From Peptostreptococcaceae bacterium (GTDB taxonomy: Bacteria; Bacillota; Clostridia; Peptostreptococcales; BM714): a stretch of DNA of 56,677 bases. The position numbers and the translations under genes were made by a program. Shown here piece after piece: positions 16,507 through 25,544 of this stretch (position 1 is the stretch's first letter; every line of letters starts with the position of its first letter). The DNA lies in assembly GCA_016649995.1 (NCBI GenBank), contig JAENWJ010000007.1, forward strand, positions 1 to 56,677. Reading direction: 5' to 3'. The notes below the pieces were generated by a model that was not told the origin of the DNA, did no database searches, and worked only from the letters and a program-made list of their open reading frames with translations.

Positions 16507-16540
16507 ATAAAGCTGTCCTTTGGGGCAGCTTTATTTTGTT
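16507..16540 (+). terminator. Terminator after the pot remnant
   Basis: ATAAAGCTGTCC pairs with GGGCAGCTTTAT (one G-U) around a short loop, followed by a T-rich run. It is probably the original terminator of the pot operon. Confidence 0.7.
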
Positions 16541-16574
16541 TTGCCAAATGAATTATAGACAAAGTAAAACTGCA

Positions 16575-16616
16575 TTGACACATTTGTCTAATTGTATTAG
16601 ACTGATTGTAGTCTAA
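16575..16616 (+). promoter_or_regulatory. Promoter and operator of the BlaI/BlaR1-like pair
   Basis: TTGACA (16575-16580), a 17-base spacer and TAGACT (16598-16603). Three half-sites GTCTAA (16586-16591), TTAGAC (16597-16602) and GTCTAA (16611-16616) form two overlapping palindromes that cover the spacer, the -10 and the start region, as expected for autorepression by the BlaI-type dimer encoded next. Confidence 0.65.
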
Positions 16617-16641
16617 CAACATACGACAGGAGGTTATTATA

Positions 16642-17010
16642 TTGGAAAAATATAAATTAGGCGTTAAGGAACGGAAATTTGCCGACATTATTTGGCAGAA
16701 TGAACCGGTAAGCTCGCGTGAGCTTACTGAGCTATGCGCAAAGGAGTTTGATTGGAAGCGTACAACTACATACACTATGCTTAAGCGTCTTTGCGACCGA
16801 AATATATTTGTAAATAATAACGGAACGGTCTATTCTATTATGAGGAAGAATGAATTTTTAACGGCACAAGGAGAGCAGTTCATCAATAATTCATTTGGGG
16901 GTTCACTTCCGCAGTTTGTTGCCGCGTTTACGCGTCGCAACAAACTGAGCGATAAAGATATAAAAGAAATGCAGCGTTTGATTGATGCTCATAAGGAGGA
17001 GGCTGAATAA
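16642..17010 (+). CDS. blaI: BlaI/MecI/CopY-family repressor
   Basis: This 122-residue winged-helix repressor has its recognition part at about residues 17-55 (VSSRELTELCAKEFDWKRTTTYTMLKRLCD) and a C-terminal dimerization/cleavage region (FINNSFGGSLPQFVAAF). The start is TTG 16642, supported by AGGAGG 9 bases upstream. The stop overlaps the ATG of the membrane sensor gene by one base (TAATG), so the two are translationally coupled. Such repressors leave DNA when the partner M56 protease is activated, often by beta-lactams; the signal here is not known. Confidence 0.88.
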   Translation: MEKYKLGVKERKFADIIWQNEPVSSRELTELCAKEFDWKRTTTYTMLKRLCDRNIFVNNNGTVYSIMRKNEFLTAQGEQFINNSFGGSLPQFVAAFTRRNKLSDKDIKEMQRLIDAHKEEAE

Positions 17011-18725
17011 TGGATAGCTTGTTTATCAAAATTGTCAACATGAGCATAACTAGCGGATTTGTCATTATTTTTATAATCATAGCTAGGCTTTTTCTGAAAA
17101 GAGTACCCAAAATATTCGCTTATGCGCTTTGGAGTGCGGCGTTGTTCCGCCTGATTTGCCCGTTTTCTGTTGAAAGCATGTTGAGCATAATTCCAATAAA
17201 TTCAGAATCGGTTTCAAAGGACATTATTTATGCCAAGGTACCTCAAATAAACATGGGTATAACAAGCATAGACAATGCTGTAAATGCGTATCTGCCTGAG
17301 GGTACTCCGCAGGCAAGCGTAAATCCTTTGCAAATATGGACTCTTATTGGTGAAAGCATTTGGATAATAGGTATTGCCGTAATTTTGCTATATGGTCTGA
17401 TTTCTTATGCAAAGTTGAAAAACCGTCTAAAAAATGCCGTTAACGAAAAAGGAAACATATACGTTTGCAAAAGCATTGAAACACCGTTTGTGCTTGGACT
17501 TATTCGCCCGAAGATATATTTGCCGGCATCGCTTGGAATATATGAAAAAGAATACATACTTTTGCATGAGCAAACACATATCAAGAGATTGGATCATGTG
17601 GTTAGAATCTTAAGTTTTTTAGTGCTATGTATTCATTGGTTCAATCCGCTCGTTTGGGTTGTATTTTTTCTTAGCGGAAAGGATATGGAGATGTCCTGCG
17701 ACGAGGCAGTAATCAAAAGGCTTGGGAGCGAAGTCAAAAGTGAATATTCATCTTCATTGCTAGCTCTTGCGACAGGTAGGAGAATTCTTGGTGCTACTCC
17801 GCTTGCATTCGGAGAGGGTGAGACTAAGGGACGGGTAAAGAATGTTCTGAGATACAAAAAACCATCGTTTTGGGTGATTGTTGCAGCGGTGATAGTTTGT
17901 TCGGCAATTGCCTTTAGCTTGATGACAAATCCTAAGACACCTCAGAAAGTATCGGATGATACCAACAACATAAACGATATTAATACAATGGATATTGCTA
18001 TTTCAAAGGCAATCAATGAACAAAATACAAATCGTGATTCCGATTTCGCCGCCGAGTCCCATGTCATTCTTGGAACGGAAGCAGGCGGTCCGGCGGATGG
18101 AAACATTGTGGATACCGTTACTGTGTTCGCTATGGCAATGAATATGGAGTTTGATTATTCGGGCGGATGGTTTGAGGAAACCGGAGGCAGCCATATGCCG
18201 GTTGCAATAAGCTTTGATGTAAATGAAAAAGAAGAGTATTTGCTAAAGGAATACTGGATGCCAATGGATGGAGCAGGTTATGGTCCTTCTATAAAAGAAA
18301 AGTTTCCATCCGGACTTTATGAAGACGCAATATATACGCAAAAGTATGTGCGTGGGCAAATAATGGATTGCTACGATGATGCAATTAACTATTGGGAAAT
18401 TGGTCAATCTGATGTTGGAAACAGAATTGAAGAACTGCTTGAGATAATAATGTCTTCTCCTATGGGAAATTCAAACCCACAGGCATACATTGATGAACAT
18501 CATATAGAATACAGGGAGATTGTCTTCATTGGCCGTCATGCTATTGATTATTGTTTCTCGGAGTTTGACAAGGGAAATGAAACGGGACTTAAAGGACATA
18601 TTATGGCTTCCGCCTGTTGTGATATAATGGCGGTTTACGGAGAAGAATTCGAGGATAATTTCAATACCGGACAGGAATGGTATGATGCCTACATGAATCT
18701 TGTTTCCCAAAAAGAAGATAATTAA
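17010..18725 (+). CDS. BlaR1-like M56 membrane metallopeptidase with unusual C-terminal domain
   Basis: This 571-residue protein has transmembrane helices near residues 8-30, 36-60, 112-135 and 284-305. Between them is the zinc protease domain with HEQTH (about 191-195) and the downstream MSCDEAVI motif. In classical BlaR1/MecR1 the external C-terminus is a penicillin-binding domain. Here the roughly 265 external residues lack any SxxK/SxN/KTG pattern I can see; instead they are acidic, Tyr- and Trp-rich and not recognised. The ligand is therefore probably not a beta-lactam. It should release the repressor encoded immediately upstream. No resistance gene follows. Confidence 0.8.
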   Translation: MDSLFIKIVNMSITSGFVIIFIIIARLFLKRVPKIFAYALWSAALFRLICPFSVESMLSIIPINSESVSKDIIYAKVPQINMGITSIDNAVNAYLPEGTPQASVNPLQIWTLIGESIWIIGIAVILLYGLISYAKLKNRLKNAVNEKGNIYVCKSIETPFVLGLIRPKIYLPASLGIYEKEYILLHEQTHIKRLDHVVRILSFLVLCIHWFNPLVWVVFFLSGKDMEMSCDEAVIKRLGSEVKSEYSSSLLALATGRRILGATPLAFGEGETKGRVKNVLRYKKPSFWVIVAAVIVCSAIAFSLMTNPKTPQKVSDDTNNINDINTMDIAISKAINEQNTNRDSDFAAESHVILGTEAGGPADGNIVDTVTVFAMAMNMEFDYSGGWFEETGGSHMPVAISFDVNEKEEYLLKEYWMPMDGAGYGPSIKEKFPSGLYEDAIYTQKYVRGQIMDCYDDAINYWEIGQSDVGNRIEELLEIIMSSPMGNSNPQAYIDEHHIEYREIVFIGRHAIDYCFSEFDKGNETGLKGHIMASACCDIMAVYGEEFEDNFNTGQEWYDAYMNLVSQKEDN

Positions 18726-18807
18726 GTCAATCGGTAATATGCAATTGCGAGCTTGTAAATCCGAAGAATATATGAAATGCATCATTATGGTATAAGGGGT
18801 AAATTAA

Positions 18808-19671
18808 ATGAAAAAACCATACAATAAATCCAAACGATTAAAATCGACCTTCGTTTCCATCCCTTTGATAATTGCGTTTTGCATGTGGCAGAACAATAGC
18901 ATCGTTGTTTCAAACTCCGATTATTCTAGCGCAAATGTGCCTGTGGAATTTGACGGTTTCAAGATAGTTCAAATTTCAGATTTGCACAATAAAATGTTTG
19001 GGAAAGACCAAATAAGGCTGTTGGAAAAAATGGAAAGCTTGTCGCCGGATATAATAGTAGTTACCGGAGACTTAATTGACAGACGAAGGTTCGATTTAGA
19101 AACAGCCATGTGCTTTATCGAAGGCGCGGTTAAAATTTCTCCCGTTTATTATGTTTCAGGGAACCACGAGGCGTGGTTCGGAAAATATTCTGAAATAACT
19201 AATCAACTTATTGATGCCGGCGTTAGAGTCATGGATGATGATTCAATTGAACTTAAAAAGGGCAGCGATGTGATACAAATAATCGGCTCGCCAAATCCCG
19301 ATCTGTTTTCATCAAGTTCATTGGACGGTTCAAAAACTGATGAATTGGACACCCAGTTGAAGATGTTGCGGCGCAATGATGTCTTTAGTATATTGCTTGC
19401 ACATCACCCGGAGTTTTTTGATATATATCATGAGAATAGAATGGATTTGATTTTTGCGGGTCATGCACATGGCGGTCAATTTAGAATACCGTTTATAGGC
19501 GGTTTGTTTGCTCCGGACCAAGGCCTTTTTCCGGGATATACGAGCGGGTGCTACGTAAAAGGGACGTCAACGATGTTTGTTAGCAGAGGGTTGGGAAACA
19601 GTATAATTCCAATTAGAATAAACAATCCTCCTGAAATAGTTGAGGTCACGCTAAAAAGTGTTGAAGGATAG
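18808..19671 (+). CDS. Membrane-anchored metallophosphoesterase (YkuE-like)
   Basis: This 287-residue protein has an N-terminal membrane anchor (about 10-30). A calcineurin-like phosphoesterase domain carries the five metal motifs in order: ISDLHN (D.H), VTGDLIDRR (GD), GNHEAW (GNHE), LLAHHPE (H) and GHAHGGQF (GH.H). The active site should face outside. Homologues such as YkuE act on lipid or nucleotide phosphodiesters, but the substrate here is unknown. AAGGGG is the ribosome site. It starts 82 bases after the BlaR1-like gene and is followed by a 165-base gap with no clear terminator. Confidence 0.85.
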   Translation: MKKPYNKSKRLKSTFVSIPLIIAFCMWQNNSIVVSNSDYSSANVPVEFDGFKIVQISDLHNKMFGKDQIRLLEKMESLSPDIIVVTGDLIDRRRFDLETAMCFIEGAVKISPVYYVSGNHEAWFGKYSEITNQLIDAGVRVMDDDSIELKKGSDVIQIIGSPNPDLFSSSSLDGSKTDELDTQLKMLRRNDVFSILLAHHPEFFDIYHENRMDLIFAGHAHGGQFRIPFIGGLFAPDQGLFPGYTSGCYVKGTSTMFVSRGLGNSIIPIRINNPPEIVEVTLKSVEG

Positions 19672-19836
19672 TTCGTGAGATAAAGGGCAGGTAATGTTTT
19701 CATTTAATTCAAGAAGGTATGGGATTTGATTGACGTTTTGATACAATGTAACTAAGCAAATCATCATTAAACAATTCAAATATGATGTTAAATCAGAATC
19801 CTTGGAATAAAAGAATCCGCAAAAGGAGGCACATCG

Positions 19837-21096
19837 ATGAACATTGGATATGCATGCTTGACGGTTGGCGTTAAGGATACTTCAATGAAACGCTGCAATA
19901 AAAAAAATGCTAGCCAAAGCCGGCTTAAGGAACTTATTGCTGACAATCTTAAGTCGCTTGAAAACATTATCGACTATAACATCATGAATGGAATCAAGCT
20001 GTTCAGGATAAGTTCGGATTTTATTCCCTTTGGCTCCAGTCCTGTTAACAGTCTTAAATGGTGGGAAATTTACGATGAAGAGTTTCTGCATATTGGGAAT
20101 AAAATTCGAGACAACAATATCAGGATTTCAATGCACCCTGGCCAGTATACGGTATTGAATTCTAAAGATAAGAGTGTTGTGGAAAGAGCCATTGATGATT
20201 TGGAATATCATTCTCGTGTTTTGGATAGTTTGAAGGCTGGACCTGAGAATAAGATAGTTCTGCATATAGGCGGGGTATACAACGAAAAAAAGTCTTCTAT
20301 AGAAAGGTTTGTTGAAAATTATCATATGTTGTCAAACCGTGTAAAGCGAAGGCTTATAATTGAAAACGATGACAAATCATATAATATAAGCGAAGTGCTT
20401 GAAATAGGGAAGAGAATTGGAGCTCCTGTTGTTTTTGATAATCTGCATAATTCGTCGAATCCGTCTGATCCTTTAAAAACAGAAAAATTTTGGATAAACG
20501 AATGTAGGCCTACTTGGCAGGAAAAGGATGGAAACCAAAAGATTCATTACTCGCAACAGGCAAAAGACAAAAGGCAGGGAGCACATTCAAACAGTATAAA
20601 CGTAGGTGATTTTTTAGCTTTTACTGCAAGCATAGAAAGGTCTGACATAGACATAATGCTTGAAGTAAAGGACAAAAATCTTTCTGCTATCAAATGTATA
20701 AATAGTATTTCGATGGATAAAAAAATAAAAGTACTTGAATCGGAATGGAGTAAATACAAGTATAATGTTTTAGAAAAATCCCCTTCAAGCTATAATAAAA
20801 TTAGAGAACTTCTAAAAAACAAACAAGAATACCCTGCTGTTCAGTTTTACAATATTTTGGAAACTGCCATGGAACAGTCGGAGGATGTTGGGAAGGCGAT
20901 AAACGCTGCCATGCATGTATTCGGCTATTTTAAAAAAGATTCATCAGAATCCGAAAAAACTAAAATCATGGATAAAATTCAAAATTATCGTGATAGCAAA
21001 ATTCCGCTAAGAATGCTCAAAGGAAGTTTGCTTAAAATGGCGATCAAATATAACAAAAATTATTTATTGGAGTCATATTATTTTATATTGCAATAA
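19837..21096 (+). CDS. uvsE: UV damage endonuclease UvsE fused to a DUF1722 (YbgA-like) domain
   Basis: UvsE nicks DNA 5' of UV photoproducts and other lesions. The TIM-barrel part covers about residues 1-300: NIGYACLT at the start, FRISSDFIPFGS, ISMHPGQYTVLNS, LHIGGVYN, ENDDKSYN and DNLHNSSNP, the last few holding metal-binding His/Glu/Asp. Residues about 303-419 are an added domain (EWSKYKYNVLEKSPSSYNKI, GYFKKDSSESEKTKIM, NYRDSKIPLRML, YLLESYYF) that follows the DUF1722/YbgA pattern. In E. coli, ybgA is the neighbour of the photolyase gene phr. The gene stands 54 bases before a deoxyinosine glycosylase. AAAGGAGG is the ribosome site. Confidence 0.85.
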   Translation: MNIGYACLTVGVKDTSMKRCNKKNASQSRLKELIADNLKSLENIIDYNIMNGIKLFRISSDFIPFGSSPVNSLKWWEIYDEEFLHIGNKIRDNNIRISMHPGQYTVLNSKDKSVVERAIDDLEYHSRVLDSLKAGPENKIVLHIGGVYNEKKSSIERFVENYHMLSNRVKRRLIIENDDKSYNISEVLEIGKRIGAPVVFDNLHNSSNPSDPLKTEKFWINECRPTWQEKDGNQKIHYSQQAKDKRQGAHSNSINVGDFLAFTASIERSDIDIMLEVKDKNLSAIKCINSISMDKKIKVLESEWSKYKYNVLEKSPSSYNKIRELLKNKQEYPAVQFYNILETAMEQSEDVGKAINAAMHVFGYFKKDSSESEKTKIMDKIQNYRDSKIPLRMLKGSLLKMAIKYNKNYLLESYYFILQ

Positions 21097-21150
21097 TATC
21101 GAAGACTTCTTTAAAATCGAACAAAAATTATGCTGATATTGAGGTGCCAC

Positions 21151-21651
21151 ATGAGTAGAATAAAAGCTTTTGATCCCATTGTAGGAGAAAATCCCCGAGT
21201 TTTAATATTGGGGACAATGCCGAGTGTAAAATCTCTTGAACATGAAGAGTATTATGGGCATGGAAGAAATCAATTTTGGAAAATAATGGGCGATTTATTC
21301 GGATTTGAGCGCAATGACGACTACGAACTGCGTAAGCTCAGATTGATTGAAAAAGGCATCGCAGTTTGGGACGTCGTTTTTTCCTGTGAACGGAAAGGGA
21401 GTCTGGACAAGGATATTAAGAACGCTGAATATAACGATGTAATCGGTTTCATAAAGGAGCATCCATCGATAATTAAGGTTGTACTAAATGGCGGAAAAGC
21501 AAGAGACATATACAAAAAACGATTTGAACCATATCTTCCGGATGTTGAGATTATTGCGTTATATTCAACAAGTCCTGCCAATGCCATTTCATACGAAAGA
21601 AAATTTGGCCAATGGAAAAACTCGGGGATTGTGAGGGGGAATGAAAATTGA
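21151..21651 (+). CDS. DNA-deoxyinosine (hypoxanthine) glycosylase, UDG superfamily family 6
   Basis: This 166-residue protein has the uracil-DNA-glycosylase-superfamily motif ILGTMPSVKSLEHEEYYGHGRNQFW (residues about 17-41) and a C-terminal loop STSPANA. This layout matches the HDG family that removes hypoxanthine (deaminated adenine). ATG 21151 is chosen, with GAGGTG 5 bases upstream; a frame start at 21130 has no site. With uvsE it forms a small base/UV-damage repair unit, probably one transcript. Confidence 0.8.
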   Translation: MSRIKAFDPIVGENPRVLILGTMPSVKSLEHEEYYGHGRNQFWKIMGDLFGFERNDDYELRKLRLIEKGIAVWDVVFSCERKGSLDKDIKNAEYNDVIGFIKEHPSIIKVVLNGGKARDIYKKRFEPYLPDVEIIALYSTSPANAISYERKFGQWKNSGIVRGNEN

Positions 21652-21713
21652 GCAACTTGAAAAAATACGGGACAACAGAAAGATATGTTGTAGAGGCAAC
21701 AATGTATCCTGAA

Positions 21714-22733
21714 TTATTTTGATTTGTAAAGCAACGAACTGCCTTTTTCCTTAAGATCCTGCAGGTTTGAACAGCCTGAAAGCAGCATAGACTGTACGAA
21801 CTGGTATTTTATCTTTTCTATATATTCTCCCACTCCGTTTTTCAAGTCGCCCATGGCGTTTGTGGTAAAGGGTCTTCCTATAAGAACTGCATCTGCGCCG
21901 AGTGCCATCATCTTCAGCATGTCGAAACCTGAACGAACACCTCCGTCAACAAGAACAGGAACTCTTCCATTTACTGCGTTGACAATTCCGGGCAAGGCTG
22001 AAACGGTGCTTCTCGAGTGGTCGAGTATTCTGCCTCCGTGGTTTGAAACAATTATTCCTGCAACTCCCATATCTACGCACTTATCAGCTTCATCGGGATC
22101 CATTATGCCTTTGATAATCACTTTAAAAGGAAGTCTTTTTATCAATTCTTTGTATTGGACTGCATTGCGGGTTGGCATGCTGCCTCCGTTTACCTTAACA
22201 TTTATAAGGCCAATAGAATCTATGTCCATTCCTATATACTCGCATCCAATAGCCTTTGCTTTTTCGAGCCTTTCCAGCAATAATTCGTCTTCCCATGGTT
22301 TTATAAAGGGAATGCCTTCCCCATCGGCATCTCTTATAGCTTTTAATCCTGCTTTTAAAACATAATCTTGCGGACCATCACCGGTACACCCGATTATTCC
22401 TTTCGATTTGCACCCGTCTACTATAGCTTTGGCGTACTCATACTCGGCAACAGTTTTGCTCATGTTGAACGATGCTCCGCCTAATGGAGCGGCAAGCAGT
22501 GGGAAAGATAGGTTGAAACCGAATAATTCAATTGATGGATCGGGTTCGGTTTCACAGGACATTACCTTCATATTGATTTTATATTCTTTGAGGTCGCTTA
22601 CATTCGTGATGAATGATGATCCGCTTCCAACACCGCCCATGCCTGGAACTTGGCCGGCACAAGCCCTACCATCGCAAATCGGGCATACATTGCAGAAGCC
22701 CTTCATGTTTTCCAATGCTTTTTCCCTGTTCAT
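21714..22733 (-). CDS. FMN-dependent alpha-hydroxy-acid dehydrogenase family protein
   Basis: This 339-residue TIM-barrel flavoprotein of the lactate oxidase/glycolate oxidase family carries the conserved active-site block GIIVSNHGGRILDHSRS (about 237-253; catalytic His and substrate-binding Arg) and the FMN phosphate site LVDGGVRSGFDMLKMMALGADAV (about 266-288). An N-terminal Cys-rich stretch (CNVCPICDGRAC) is typical of the clostridial branch and could bind a metal or FeS cluster. The substrate is a 2-hydroxy acid of unknown identity. GGAGTATAT is the ribosome site. It is monocistronic on the minus strand, with no clear regulator beside it. Confidence 0.82.
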   Translation of the reverse strand: MNREKALENMKGFCNVCPICDGRACAGQVPGMGGVGSGSSFITNVSDLKEYKINMKVMSCETEPDPSIELFGFNLSFPLLAAPLGGASFNMSKTVAEYEYAKAIVDGCKSKGIIGCTGDGPQDYVLKAGLKAIRDADGEGIPFIKPWEDELLLERLEKAKAIGCEYIGMDIDSIGLINVKVNGGSMPTRNAVQYKELIKRLPFKVIIKGIMDPDEADKCVDMGVAGIIVSNHGGRILDHSRSTVSALPGIVNAVNGRVPVLVDGGVRSGFDMLKMMALGADAVLIGRPFTTNAMGDLKNGVGEYIEKIKYQFVQSMLLSGCSNLQDLKEKGSSLLYKSK

Positions 22734-23159
22734 ATATACTCCTTTGAAATAGCTTGTTTATTGTTATGTTCATTACAGTAAAGATGTGTGTATTGACTGA
22801 CAAAAGGTATGTTTAATTTGAGCGTAATATAATCTTATCATTGCATTGCGGATTGTCAATAAAAGAGGCAGAGAAACTGCTTTTGATGGAGTATAATAAT
22901 TAAGTATGGGATAATAAAGAAGGCAAACAAATAATAAAGTTGATGCCTGATTATAGTAGTCTAATGCTGTTTTGAGTGTATTTTGATTCCCGTAAAACCA
23001 ATAGGGTATTTTAATAAGTGAATAGGTTGCATAACGCTTTGCATCTTGAGTAGTTATTGGAAACAAGCGGTTTGAAAATAAAAAAGTATTTGCACGTGTG
23101 ATATGCTTGAATCATAGGTTTTATTCAAATTAATCGTATTTAAATTAGGGGGTGGCAAA
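22734..23159 (+). other. Intergenic region, no gene seen
   Basis: This 426-base AT-rich divergent region lies between the hydroxy-acid dehydrogenase (minus) and the DUF4153 gene (plus). It must hold both promoters, but I find no near-consensus pair. A 97-codon minus-strand frame has no ribosome site and atypical composition and is not called. Confidence 0.5.
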
Positions 23160-25019
23160 ATGAATGCTTTCACAAAATCCATTATGAGAATCTACAAAGG
23201 CTCGATAGAGGCCTTCCAAACATTTCCGGCATCAATTGCAAGCGCTTTGGCTTTTGCAATTGTTACAATGGTAAGGATACAGCTTGATTGGCCCGAACAG
23301 GAGGCATATAATTTCCTATTCAACTGCCTTCACTGGGCATTTGCGCTTGGAGCCATATTCGGGTTGGCGTCAATAACGTTTGCTCAGAGCCGCAGCAATA
23401 ATGCAAAGTCTTTCAAGACTGCAAATCTGCTTGGACTTTTGGTTGTTGCGGGTGCGTTTGCCACGCTTTATTTATTCGGAGCTGGAGATGCTGCAACCGA
23501 AACGACGCGGTTTTTAAGGGTTTCAGAAATTGCTTCGGTGCGGGTTTTAGCCGCATTGATTGTGAGCTTTTTGGCTTTTATAGTTCTTGCAGGCTTTCCA
23601 AAAGAAGAATCTGATTTTGCTCAATCGTTTTTTATGACCCACAAGGCCTTTTTCATAGCGGCGATTTATGGAATAGTAATAATGGGCGGAGCTTCCGGTG
23701 TAGCAGGCGCCATTCAAGCCTTGCTTTACAATGATATGAGTGAAAAGGTATATATGTATATTGCTACAATAGCCGGTTTCTTGGCTTTCACAATTTTTGT
23801 GGGATATTTCCCTGATTTTCGCAAAGGGAAAACCGATGAACACCGCAATATTGCCCAAAAGCAACCGCGCTTTGTTGAAATTCTGTTTGAATTCATAATG
23901 GTTCCAATAATAATAGCTATGACTGCGGTTCTTATTGCTTGGTCGGGGCGTACTATTATTACGGGCGACTGGCCTCCATTTGAAGAGCTCTCGAGCATTG
24001 CTACAGCCTATGCGTTTGGGGGGATATGGCTCCATGTGATGGTGACGCATGGAAAATCGGGATTGACCAAATTCTATCGAAAGGTTTACCCGATTGCGGC
24101 AATTGTTATTCTCGCTTTCGAGGCATGGGCAATCATGGATCAGCTTGGCAGGTTTGGTCTTAAAACAATCGAATACTATTTTATATTGACATGGATAGTC
24201 GCTGCTTCTGCTTCGGTTTTTTTGCTTTTAATGAAGGGAAAAGCACATAGAGCAATCGTTTTCGTCATATGTGCCGTGATTATAGTTTCAGTTTTACCTG
24301 TAGCGGGATACAATGTTTTGCCTGTAAATATGCAGGCCAACCGATTGGAGGGCTTGCTTGAAAACGAGGGGATGTTTAAGGAGGGACAGATTGTTCCTGC
24401 AAATGATGAGCCGAAACAGTCTGTTATGGAATCCATTACGGATTCGGTAATCTTTATTGCCAGTGCAGATGATGCGGATTTACCGGGATGGTTTGATGAG
24501 CGACTTGCCGAGAAAAATGTTTTTGAGGAGAAATTGGGATTTAAGCAGATTTGGCCTGAGAATGACAATTATTATAGTGGGAAGGGAACATATATGGGAA
24601 CATCACTTTTCTTGACCCGCGAACCCATAGATATAGAAGATTACAAATGGGCATTTAATGATATTAGTCTCTATGATGGAGAAGAGGAATCAGTCAGTTT
24701 AAATGGCGAAAGAGGCGTGTATAGATTCTATTGGAGAATGGGAAGAGACAGCGAGATTCCATCGCTTGAAATAACATTGGATGGTGCGACAATTATCAAT
24801 GAAGACATGAATGATTATTTAGACCGCATATTGGAAGAATATCCAATTGGGAGCAGAGAGAAGCAAGAAACTCCGTTAAAGGATATGAGCATGAGTATTG
24901 AAACCCCTGAGGCAGAAGTGCTTTTGGTTTTCAGACATGTTGAGGCAAATGTAGATCCACAAGATGACATTATCAATTATTGGATTGATTTAGATGCAGT
25001 ATATTTCAATGAAAAGTAA
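23160..25019 (+). CDS. DUF4153-type polytopic membrane protein
   Basis: This 619-residue protein has about 11-12 hydrophobic segments in the first 390 residues and a soluble, probably external, acidic C-terminal domain of about 220 residues that includes YRFYWRMGRDSEIP. The membrane part follows the DUF4153 pattern (ASALAFAIVTMVRIQLDWPEQ near the start). DUF4153 proteins are of unknown function. GGGGGTGG is a strong ribosome site. It is followed 38 bases later by a small metallopeptidase gene, so the two may share a transcript. Confidence 0.7.
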   Translation: MNAFTKSIMRIYKGSIEAFQTFPASIASALAFAIVTMVRIQLDWPEQEAYNFLFNCLHWAFALGAIFGLASITFAQSRSNNAKSFKTANLLGLLVVAGAFATLYLFGAGDAATETTRFLRVSEIASVRVLAALIVSFLAFIVLAGFPKEESDFAQSFFMTHKAFFIAAIYGIVIMGGASGVAGAIQALLYNDMSEKVYMYIATIAGFLAFTIFVGYFPDFRKGKTDEHRNIAQKQPRFVEILFEFIMVPIIIAMTAVLIAWSGRTIITGDWPPFEELSSIATAYAFGGIWLHVMVTHGKSGLTKFYRKVYPIAAIVILAFEAWAIMDQLGRFGLKTIEYYFILTWIVAASASVFLLLMKGKAHRAIVFVICAVIIVSVLPVAGYNVLPVNMQANRLEGLLENEGMFKEGQIVPANDEPKQSVMESITDSVIFIASADDADLPGWFDERLAEKNVFEEKLGFKQIWPENDNYYSGKGTYMGTSLFLTREPIDIEDYKWAFNDISLYDGEEESVSLNGERGVYRFYWRMGRDSEIPSLEITLDGATIINEDMNDYLDRILEEYPIGSREKQETPLKDMSMSIETPEAEVLLVFRHVEANVDPQDDIINYWIDLDAVYFNEK

Positions 25020-25057
25020 AAGATTTATGAAATAGTATTTCCGGAGGAGGCGATTGA

Positions 25058-25426
25058 GTGGTATCTTTGGAAGAAATGGAATCTATTCTGGATGAAGTAA
25101 CAGTCGGGTTTCCACAGGAACTTTTCAAGGAATTGAATGGTGGGATTCTGCTTTTTCCGGAAACGAAACATAATCCGGTAGGAAGGAAGAATGATCTTTT
25201 CATATTGGGAGAGTATCATAGAGGCGGAAACATGGGCAGGTATATAGTCATATACTATGGATCTTTCATGAAGGTGTACGGTCGGCTCGAAAAGGAAGCC
25301 TTGAGAGGCAGGTTGATTCATACACTGAAACATGAATTTACCCATCACCTTGAATCACTTGCGGGTGAAAGAGGACTTGAAATTGAAGATGCACGGTATT
25401 TAGAGAATTATTTGAGAAAAATTTAG
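25058..25426 (+). CDS. Small zincin-type metallopeptidase
   Basis: This 122-residue cytoplasmic protein has a single zinc-binding helix TLKHEFTHHLESLAG (HEFTHH, about residues 90-95) and a family-typical IVIYYGSFMKVYG strand before it, as in the zincin_1 (PF06262) family of small minimal metallopeptidases. Substrate unknown. The start is GTG 25058, with GGAGGAGG 8 bases upstream. A strong bidirectional terminator follows. Confidence 0.75.
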   Translation: MVSLEEMESILDEVTVGFPQELFKELNGGILLFPETKHNPVGRKNDLFILGEYHRGGNMGRYIVIYYGSFMKVYGRLEKEALRGRLIHTLKHEFTHHLESLAGERGLEIEDARYLENYLRKI

Positions 25427-25472
25427 ATGTAAAAGCGGATCGACATGAAATAAAAGAATTTTGAAATCTTTG

Positions 25473-25506
25473 GCAAAGGACTGCATGCGTGCATGCAGTC
25501 CTTTGC
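25473..25506. terminator. Bidirectional terminator between convergent genes
   Basis: GCAAAGGACTGCATGC and GCATGCAGTCCTTTGC form a perfect 16-bp stem with a 2-base centre. A-rich and T-rich flanks suit both the peptidase gene (plus) and the ABC-F gene (minus). Confidence 0.8.
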
Positions 25507-25544
25507 TTATTTTAATTGAATGAATATCAAACTATCAATGAATA

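Noticed and set aside
22773-23066. Minus-strand open frame of 97 codons in the gap before the DUF4153 gene
   Set aside because: No ribosome site, low-complexity hydrophobic/aromatic composition typical of AT-rich non-coding DNA, and no recognisable domain.
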